A stretch of 64,000 nucleotides of DNA. Origin: CAVUXJ01 sp963814975. GTDB taxonomy: Bacteria > Acidobacteriota > Vicinamibacteria > Vicinamibacterales > CAVVIG01. The position numbers were made by a program, and so were the translations under genes. The notes beneath the pieces were generated by a model, which saw only the letters and a program-made list of their open reading frames with translations, searched no databases and was not told the DNA's origin. The stretch's first letter is position 1; each line of letters starts with the position of its first letter. The stretch is from the NCBI GenBank assembly GCA_963814975.1, contig CAWFFB010000016.1, positions 60,489-124,488 of the forward strand, in the 5' to 3' direction. Of this stretch, positions 58,038 to 64,000 are shown one piece after another.

Positions 58038-59135
58038 ATGGTCCCTGCCTCTCCTGTCGTTGACCAGTGGTGCCTCGTGGAGTCTCCTGACGAAATGTTC
58101 CGAGCGCTCGTGGCGTTCGCGCCCGAGCCAATGACCATTGTGGATAGTCAAGGCAGCGTGGTGTTTGCCAACGACGCAACCCATCGACTGACGGGACTGC
58201 CGGTGGATGAGCATATCGGGCGGCGCTTCTATGAATTCGTCGATGTGGACGAGCAGGGGCGCGTGCGCGACGCCTTCGAGAGCGCGCTGGTCACCTTCGA
58301 GCTGACGGCGCCCGTCCAACTCCGCATGCGATCTCCCGGTAGGGGATGGGCATCGAGCGAGTTGCGGATCCGGTGCGTGGAAGTCCGGGCGGGTCGCTAC
58401 GGGTTGATCTATTGGCGGAACGTCGACCCCAGCGGGCAACTCGACGAGCGGTTGCGGCACGCGCAGAGGCTGAATCAGTTGGGCCGCCTGACCTTGAGTA
58501 TCGCAGACGACTATGCGCAGGTGGTGACGACCATGCTCGCGCATTTCCCTGGCCTTTTCGATTTGACTGCGGGCCGACCGGCCTCGCTCAACCTGCGCGC
58601 GATCCTGAGAGCGACCGAGCGGGCTGCCTCGCTAACAGGGCAGTTGCGAGCCTTCTCCAATACGACAGCGCCGCCGATTGAGCAGGTCGACGTACACGCC
58701 CTGCTCAACGACGTCAGGCGATTGACGACGGAGGATGCGTGGCTGAAGCTGTCGCTTGACGCCAAGCGAACGAAGGTCCGGACAGACCGGGTGGGTCTGG
58801 TGGTGGGATTGAAGGATCTGATTCTGAGCGTGCAGCACGCGTTGCCGGAACACACTGCCGTGGTCGTCAGGACGTCGAGTCCTCCCGAAGCGGCTGGTTC
58901 GTCGGTCGCGGACTGGACCGAGTATCTGATCATTGAGATCACGAACGATACCCAGGACGCATCGCCAGAGCGAGCTCCGTCCATTGACCGTTCGCATCTG
59001 TGGCCGCCCTCGGCGGGCGTGATGCTCGCCGTCGTGACCCTCGACGATATCGTCGGTCAATCGGGAGGAGGCGTCGAGGTGGGCACGGCGGACAATCGTG
59101 CCACGACCGTTCGCATTTTCCTGCCAGTGGTATAG
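58038..59135 (+). CDS. PAS protein with degenerate histidine-kinase core
   Basis: A 365-residue protein. A PAS fold covers about 18-130 (APEPMTIVDSQGSVVFANDA, GLPVDEHIGRRFYEFVDV). The next segment RLNQLGRLTLSIADDYAQVV aligns with the H-box of hybrid-type kinases (usual GGIAHDFNN), but the phospho-accepting His is replaced by Asp. The ATPase part (about 250-365) keeps the general shape but no clear N-box or G-box is seen (VGLVVGLKDLIL, GGGVEVGTADNRATTVRIFL). It is likely a nonphosphorylating sensor or decoy. It is convergent with the FhlA-like activator 118 bases away. Confidence 0.7.
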   Translation: MVPASPVVDQWCLVESPDEMFRALVAFAPEPMTIVDSQGSVVFANDATHRLTGLPVDEHIGRRFYEFVDVDEQGRVRDAFESALVTFELTAPVQLRMRSPGRGWASSELRIRCVEVRAGRYGLIYWRNVDPSGQLDERLRHAQRLNQLGRLTLSIADDYAQVVTTMLAHFPGLFDLTAGRPASLNLRAILRATERAASLTGQLRAFSNTTAPPIEQVDVHALLNDVRRLTTEDAWLKLSLDAKRTKVRTDRVGLVVGLKDLILSVQHALPEHTAVVVRTSSPPEAAGSSVADWTEYLIIEITNDTQDASPERAPSIDRSHLWPPSAGVMLAVVTLDDIVGQSGGGVEVGTADNRATTVRIFLPVV

Positions 59136-59252
59136 ACAGACGCAGACCGCCGATTGAGCGACGCTCGTTCCACGCCCTTGTTACCTGGACGGTGAGCATT
59201 GTTCGACCGCTGTGTTGTCCAGTTGACCTCGATGGTGAGCGGCGCGTTGCAT

Positions 59253-61880
59253 TCAAAACGACGGGCGCTTGATGCCGAACCTCTGCATCTTCGACTGAAG
59301 CGTCGTTCGCTTGAGACCCAGTCGCGCGGCGGCACCCGTGGGACCTCCAATGATGCCCTTCGATTCGCTCAGCGCCTTGAGAATCATCGCGCGTTCGCCA
59401 ACACGATACGGAGCCGCCGTTCGCGACGCCCCGGCACGCTCGCGCTTCACAACCGTCTGAATGCCGGTTGACGGCACGTGCAGAACCGATTCAGTGGACA
59501 GGATGGTCGCTCGCTCGATCACGTTCTGGAGCTCGCGAACGTTGCCGGGCCAGTGCCATCGCCGCAGCGCGTCCATCGTGGACTTCGGGATCCTCGTAAT
59601 GTCGCGGCCCATCGCGCGTGAGAACTTCTGAACGAAGTGGCGAACCAACGCGGGGATGTCCTCTCGCCGATCCCGCAACGGGGGCACGTGGATCGGAAAG
59701 ACGCTCAGCCGATAGTAGAGGTCGCTTCGAAATGCGGAGGCGGCCACCATTTCCTCGAGGTTGCGGTGTGTGGCCGCGACGAGTCTGACCTCGATTCGCT
59801 GGGTGCGCACGCTGCCGAGGCGCTCGAACTCGCGTTCCTGCAGGGCCCGCAGCAGCTTCGGCTGAACCTCGAGGGGAATGTCGCCCACTTCGTCGAGGAA
59901 CAACGTCCCCCGGTGTGCCAACTCCAGACGCCCCATTTTGGCGCGGTCCGCGCCCGTGAAGGCACCCTTCTCATGGCCGAACAGCTCGCTCTCAATCAGG
60001 CCACCGGGCAGCGCCGCCCCGTTGAACCGGATGAAAGGCCGATCACGCCGGCGGCTTAAGTCGTGGAGGGCCCGCGCCAGCAGCTCCTTGCCTGTACCCG
60101 TTTCTCCCAGCAGCAAGACGGTCGCGTCGGTCGGCGCAACGGCCTGAATCTGCTGCAGAACGTTCCTTAGCGCAGGGCTGCTACCGATAATCTCTTTGAA
60201 GTCGTGCTGCGAGGTGATTTCGTCCTCCAGGTAGAGCTTTTCCTCAGCCAACCGGTTCTTCAGGTCCGAGATTTCACGAAAGGCCACCGTGTTCTCGACG
60301 GCGATGGCGACTTGTCCGGCGACGTCGCGCAATAGATCGACCTCGGTTTGCGAGAACGCCTCCGCGCGGCGGCTCGCGATATTGAGCGCGCCGAGCACGC
60401 CACGTCGGGTCGAGAGCGGGACACAGCACACCGACTGAAGGCCGGCGCTTCGCAACGTCGGGACTCCCACGACGTCGAACTGATCGAGCGCGGCTCCCTT
60501 GAAGACGTGGGGGTGATTCCATGGGAACGCGAGGGCGGCGGGCGACTGATCGAGACTGGTGGTAACGTGCGGCTCCAAGATGCCGCGCTCGTCGTAATAA
60601 GTCGCAGCTTCCAGATGCAGCTCGCGTGTGCCGGCGCTGAACACGACGAGGCTCGCGTAGTCGTGATCCAGCGTGCGGCGCACCGTTTCGAGCACAGACG
60701 ACCACAACGAGTGTGGGTCCAGAGTTGAGACCAACGTGTTGTTGACGTCGAGCAGCAGCTTGAAACGGTCGCGCTCGTCGCTGGCTTCGCGGCGATACTG
60801 TTCCGCGCGATCGAAGTAGGTGGCATTCTCGATCGCTACCGCCAGCTGCCGAGCGATTTGCCACAGCAACATGATCTCAGACATCGGAAACGCATCCGCA
60901 TTGGGGCTGCCCACGTTCAGGACGCCGTACGTGCCCCGTTGCGTCTTGAGGGGCAGGCACACGCCCGCTTGCACACCTCGAGCGACCAACGCCGCGGTTA
61001 CTTTTGTCTTGAGGAGCGCGAAAGACTCCTTCCGGATCTCAATCACATCGCCGCTCTCGAACGCGAGCCATGGTGGCTCGTCCTTGTCGAGCAGCTCCCC
61101 TTCGGGGATGGGCGTTTCGGCTTCGGGCTGCACCGCAGCCCAGCGGCGCAGGCCCTGCGCGCGCTCGTCCCAGATGGAGAGGCTCGCATAGTGATGAGGG
61201 ATCGTCCCTCGCAGCAGCATCGAGATGGTCCTCAACAGATCGGGAAGATGACGCTCGGAGGTCACGGCGTTGGTCAGACGCAGAAGTAATCGCGTTCGGT
61301 CAGAGGCGCCTGGCAAGGGAGGATCGCCGGGCAGGTCGCGACTGGTAGGCGACAGCCCAGCAGTGGCGCGCGCCACTTGGGTACCGATCCGACCCAATAC
61401 CGTCAGGAGCTCGTGAGAATAGTGGTCGACGTCGCGACTGGCAATCCCCACGGCTCCCCAGCGGACATCGGGCGTCGAGGCCGGCACGAAGCACATGACG
61501 CGAAAGCCCAGGCGGAAACAAAAGCCGGCCACCGGCGGCGCTGGCTCGCTACTCAATCGGAGGACGATCGGAAGCTGGCTGGAGACCGCACGCCCGCCTG
61601 GCCCGAACTCCACCGGCACTTCCGACAACGGCAGATCCGTCAACCCCTGCGGTTCGAACATGACGAGCCGCATCATGCGATCGGCCGGGTCGTACTGCCA
61701 AATGGACACCGCGTCGAACGGAGTGAGCTCGCGGACGTGCGTGGCGAAGTGCTCACAGAATTCCGAGCGCGTCCGACATTCGGGTATTCCCGCGACGCGT
61801 TCGAGTAATGTCTGATACGCCTCCAGCCTTCGATCGCCGGTTACGGGCGCGTGCAGGGACGTCACGGAAACTCGTGTCAA
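59253..61880 (-). CDS. FhlA-like sigma-54 dependent activator with three GAF domains
   Basis: An 875-residue regulator. Three GAF domains occupy about 20-170, 200-345 and 370-515. The AAA+ domain includes Walker A LLGETGTGKELLARALHD, the sigma-54 contact loop FGHEKGAFTGADRAK, Walker B GTLFLDEVGDIPLE and the R-finger region YYRLSVFPIHVPPLRDRRED. A Fis-type HTH follows at the end (AAARLGLKRTTLQSKMQRFG). It activates transcription from -24/-12 promoters in response to a small ligand sensed by GAF. No formate-hydrogenlyase genes are near, so the signal and targets are unknown. The frame is intact throughout. Confidence 0.9.
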   Translation of the reverse strand: MTRVSVTSLHAPVTGDRRLEAYQTLLERVAGIPECRTRSEFCEHFATHVRELTPFDAVSIWQYDPADRMMRLVMFEPQGLTDLPLSEVPVEFGPGGRAVSSQLPIVLRLSSEPAPPVAGFCFRLGFRVMCFVPASTPDVRWGAVGIASRDVDHYSHELLTVLGRIGTQVARATAGLSPTSRDLPGDPPLPGASDRTRLLLRLTNAVTSERHLPDLLRTISMLLRGTIPHHYASLSIWDERAQGLRRWAAVQPEAETPIPEGELLDKDEPPWLAFESGDVIEIRKESFALLKTKVTAALVARGVQAGVCLPLKTQRGTYGVLNVGSPNADAFPMSEIMLLWQIARQLAVAIENATYFDRAEQYRREASDERDRFKLLLDVNNTLVSTLDPHSLWSSVLETVRRTLDHDYASLVVFSAGTRELHLEAATYYDERGILEPHVTTSLDQSPAALAFPWNHPHVFKGAALDQFDVVGVPTLRSAGLQSVCCVPLSTRRGVLGALNIASRRAEAFSQTEVDLLRDVAGQVAIAVENTVAFREISDLKNRLAEEKLYLEDEITSQHDFKEIIGSSPALRNVLQQIQAVAPTDATVLLLGETGTGKELLARALHDLSRRRDRPFIRFNGAALPGGLIESELFGHEKGAFTGADRAKMGRLELAHRGTLFLDEVGDIPLEVQPKLLRALQEREFERLGSVRTQRIEVRLVAATHRNLEEMVAASAFRSDLYYRLSVFPIHVPPLRDRREDIPALVRHFVQKFSRAMGRDITRIPKSTMDALRRWHWPGNVRELQNVIERATILSTESVLHVPSTGIQTVVKRERAGASRTAAPYRVGERAMILKALSESKGIIGGPTGAAARLGLKRTTLQSKMQRFGIKRPSF

Positions 61881-62328
61881 CGGAGACTCGCGTCGCCCAT
61901 GTTCGAACCGGGCGCACAGTCTGTCAAGACGTAATCTTTATACGTAATCGTCATCTTGTCATCTTGAAGTCTCGTCATCCCAAATGTCCTTCCTGAGAGA
62001 TAGATAACCGTTCTCGGCAGCCTTCCTTGACTTGCTCCGGCCCGCCGAACCCAATGTGCCCGCGGCGCCGCGCTTCCGCCTCCGACATCCCACTGCAGAG
62101 TTTGTCGACAATCGATCCCCGACCGCTGCTTTTTCCAGGTGAGCGCGATCGATGCAGAGGCATTCGTCGCGGGTTGGTTGGTCCTGGCGCTTGCCTCGCT
62201 TTTCGCGTTTCCCGTTCCACGCCGCCGGGCAGGGCGCGTAGATCCGGTGCGTTTTGCTTCGATCGGAGTAGGATGCGCGATCTCGATCCTGTCATCAGGT
62301 GGCGATACGAACAGCGGCCCCAGTCGAA
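61881..62328. other. Intergenic stretch of ~450 bases without recognisable gene
   Basis: Only unsupported frames without motif or ribosome-binding site are present. A tacgtaatc repeat near 61930-61950 is the only visible oddity. Confidence 0.4.
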
Positions 62329-63098
62329 TCAAGTCGGTCCACGCATCGGCGGCCGGCGCAAAAGATACCTTGGCGGATGGTGAAGGGAAAGCAGAAGTGA
62401 GTCGCGGTGCTGCAGTAGGTCGGCGTTCAAATCAGCGCCGCACTTGGCGCGCTGCGCTTCGCAACCGAGAGAGATCCGATTTTCTCCTGATGAATACCTC
62501 GCAAACAGTGGGGCCTTCATGAACGCCACTGTGAGCTGTTTCGCTTCCGGGAGCCGATGCACCTTCTTGAGATAGCGGTTCAAGTAGTGGGTACACATGC
62601 TTGCTCGCAGCGCTGCGCTTTCACCACAACGGCGGCCCTGATTCGCCTGCTTCACTTTCCAAGCGTCGATTTCAGCCAGGAACCACTGCTCGGTGTCGTG
62701 GGTGAATTTCACCGGAGCGCCGAGCTTTTTCGACAGGCGGAGCTCCCACAATGGTGTCTTGGGGCACCCGCGCTTCCGCGACGCGCGAGGCTGACGCGAC
62801 GCGCAAGCGGCGAGACTGCGCTCTATGTCTGCGGCATGAGCGCCGATGAACTGTCCAACGCCTGTGCCGACGGTGGTGGAATCTGCTGCTTGAACCGTGC
62901 AAGCCGAGCATCCAGCCTTTGCTCCGTAAGGCACCGCTCGTCCACATCGCCCTTGATGGACTTCAGGGCTGCGGCGACCTGGGGGAAGTGTCGGAGGAAC
63001 CGTTGCGCGGACGGCAGTTCTTCTTCAAACAGCCGCAGCTCCTCCATCGGAACGCCGTTCGCCACGGCTTGCCGCGCGATGGTACGGAAGGTGTTCAT
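62329..63098 (-). pseudogene. Hypothetical protein, frameshifted
   Basis: ATG 63098 starts MNTFRTIARQAVANGVPMEE, then LRLFEEELPSAQRFLRHFPQ, ALKSIKGDVDER and DARLARFKQQIPPP. After a break near 62865 another frame reads VGQFIGAHAADIERSLAACA, CPKTPLWELRLSKKLGAPVK, TEQWFLAEIDAWKVKQANQG and a basic tail. The DNA-binding-like charge and the lengthy helix pattern do not fit a family I recognise. It sits between the FhlA-like gene and the tRNA. Confidence 0.35.
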
Positions 63099-63273
63099 CG
63101 CTTCTCTTCAACAATGCCGGCTTGGTGAGGAAGTCCCTCAGATTGCACTAGCCGCCGCCAACCCTGTGGGGCGATGCAGCCTCAACATCGAAGACCACAA
63201 CCAATAACTATTGCGGGGCCAAATGAGGGGCGTACCACCAAAATGGTAAACTACTCAATTAAACGCCTAGATC

Positions 63274-63363
63274 TGGCGGAGGGAGAGGGATTCGAACCCC
63301 CGGAACCGTTACCGGTTCAGTGGTTTTCAAGACCACCGCCATCGACCACTCGGCCATCCCTCC
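63274..63363 (-). tRNA. tRNA-Ser(UGA)
   Basis: A minus-strand tRNA with acceptor stem GGAGGGA / TCCCTCC, D-arm TGGCCGAGTGG, anticodon loop CTTGAAA (anticodon UGA), a long variable arm (GAACCGGTAACGGTTC) and T-loop GTTCGAATC. CCA is encoded at 63274-63276. The long variable arm is typical of tRNA-Ser. Class and anticodon are unambiguous. Confidence 0.95.
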
Positions 63364-63724
63364 GCGTCGAATTGTGGCCTGAATTCGCGAATCTGATTGA
63401 AAGGCGACTCGGATTCAGGGGCTCGTGTCACCAAAGTGTCACCATCGGGCGGCACACCGGGGCGGCACAAGCCTCCGCCATTGTAGCCTTCACATAAAAT
63501 CGTGTGGTTCCTGGCGACTCGCCACTGACCGTTTTGGCATGGCCCATTCTGGCACGAAGCGGCCGCGCCGTACGAGTCAGCGATTTCAAACTGACCCACT
63601 ACCCAGCAGCCGCGTCTCTTCAAAATCGCCGGTTAGCGACAGTCGCGCGAGCAGTTCCCCAATTTTGATGGGATTCTCGAAAAAATTGGCGCACTTCATT
63701 GCGATCCCACTCGACGAGGCATAA
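63364..63724. other. Intergenic stretch between tRNA-Ser and kinase fragment
   Basis: No gene is recognised. A segment gatttcaaactgacccact (63581-63599) looks like the terminal repeats of some IS21-type elements, but no transposase frame is present. Confidence 0.35.
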
Positions 63725-63886
63725 CCCCTCGCCAAGCAGATCACTGAGGCCCTAGAGGCAGCGCATGAGCAAGGGAGCGTTCATCGCGATCTGAAGCCGG
63801 CGAACATCAAGATCCGCGCTGACGGTACGGTAAAGGTGCTCGACTTCAGTCTCGCTCAGGTGGACGCGGAGTTTGCTGTCTCGTGA
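63725..63886 (+). pseudogene. Serine/threonine protein kinase fragment (catalytic loop only)
   Basis: An open frame from 63725 reads AKQITEALEAAHEQGSVHRD, then LKPANIKIRADGTVKVLDFS and LAQVDAEFAVS before TGA at 63884. HRDLKPANI is the catalytic loop and KVLDF the metal-binding segment of Pkn-type kinases. The Gly of DFG is Ser. Both the N-lobe and the C-lobe are missing. It is a remnant downstream of the tRNA. Confidence 0.75.
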
Positions 63887-64000
63887 GGCGTCAATGTGTC
63901 AGCTATCTCAGGATTCGATGTCTAAGAGGGCGATGATGGAACTGTCTTTCTTGATCCTCATGGAATCCAGCTGGCTCCGCGCTGGGCGGCGGCATCACGC

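Noticed and set aside
57489..58544. Long minus-strand frame opposite the PAS gene
   Set aside because: Mostly antisense; only the short maturase segment in it is meaningful.
63581..63599. Possible IS21-type terminal sequence
   Set aside because: Resemblance by memory only, no transposase, no second end.
1..64000. CRISPR array, rRNA, riboswitch or prophage structural genes
   Set aside because: No regularly spaced direct repeats, rRNA-like segments, recognisable riboswitch cores or phage head/tail genes were seen.

Overview
The window is GC-rich DNA from a soil-type bacterium. The best guess is Acidobacteriota, probably class Vicinamibacteria. This is inferred from the MoxR/DUF58/BatA-vWA/DUF4159 operon, a second DUF4159 secreted protein, a PEP-CTERM protein, an FhlA-like sigma-54 activator, and a GspA/ExeA-like ATPase. 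No rRNA or species marker is present. One tRNA-Ser(UGA) lies near the right end.

Layout: 1-8.7 kb (minus) is a seven-gene operon of MoxR AAA+ ATPase, DUF58, BatA-like vWA proteins, a vWA/amidotransferase-like protein, a caspase-fold secreted protein and DUF4159. From 8.8-18.2 kb come an FtsX-type permease, a small cytochrome c, a PQQ-type sugar dehydrogenase, a second DUF4159 gene, a multiply frameshifted htpG and an ExeA-like ATPase ending in a SPOR domain. From 18.5-20.4 kb lie a secreted protein and a D-threonine aldolase/D-serine dehydratase-like PLP enzyme. A metal (probably Cu/Ag) handling locus fills 20.4-31 kb: metal-binding and cytochrome proteins, a porin with a carboxypeptidase-regulatory domain, a YVTN beta-propeller, a short CusB-like adaptor, a CusA-like RND pump, a YtkA-like lipoprotein and a histidine-rich outer-membrane-like protein. 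A tyrosine-recombinase remnant follows.

From 31-37.4 kb are a RodZ-like HTH protein with three internal repeats, a PilZ/zinc-ribbon/receiver protein and a divergent hybrid histidine kinase. A PEP-CTERM protein follows. A complete branched-chain-amino-acid-type ABC operon (livF, G, M, H, K plus a DUF1445 gene) occupies 38.4-43.8 kb. Its distal part (livK and DUF1445) is present again at 50.9-53.1 kb as a diverged direct duplication, together with a short repeated ORF. The 43.8-58 kb stretch is a graveyard of broken genes: a beta-helix protein, lipoprotein, dihydroorotate-dehydrogenase-like protein, thioesterase, nuclease-like remnant, deleted tctA, integrase, group II intron maturase fragment and sulfatase fragment. 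From 58-61.9 kb a PAS protein with a degenerate kinase core converges on a three-GAF FhlA-like activator. The end holds a tRNA-Ser and a serine/threonine kinase fragment.

At least 20 single-base frameshifts interrupt otherwise well conserved genes, some in G/C runs. They are unevenly spread (none in 8.8-13.9 kb or 18.5-29.4 kb). Residual assembly indels and true gene decay cannot be separated from sequence alone, so broken genes are marked as pseudogene with both readings stated.
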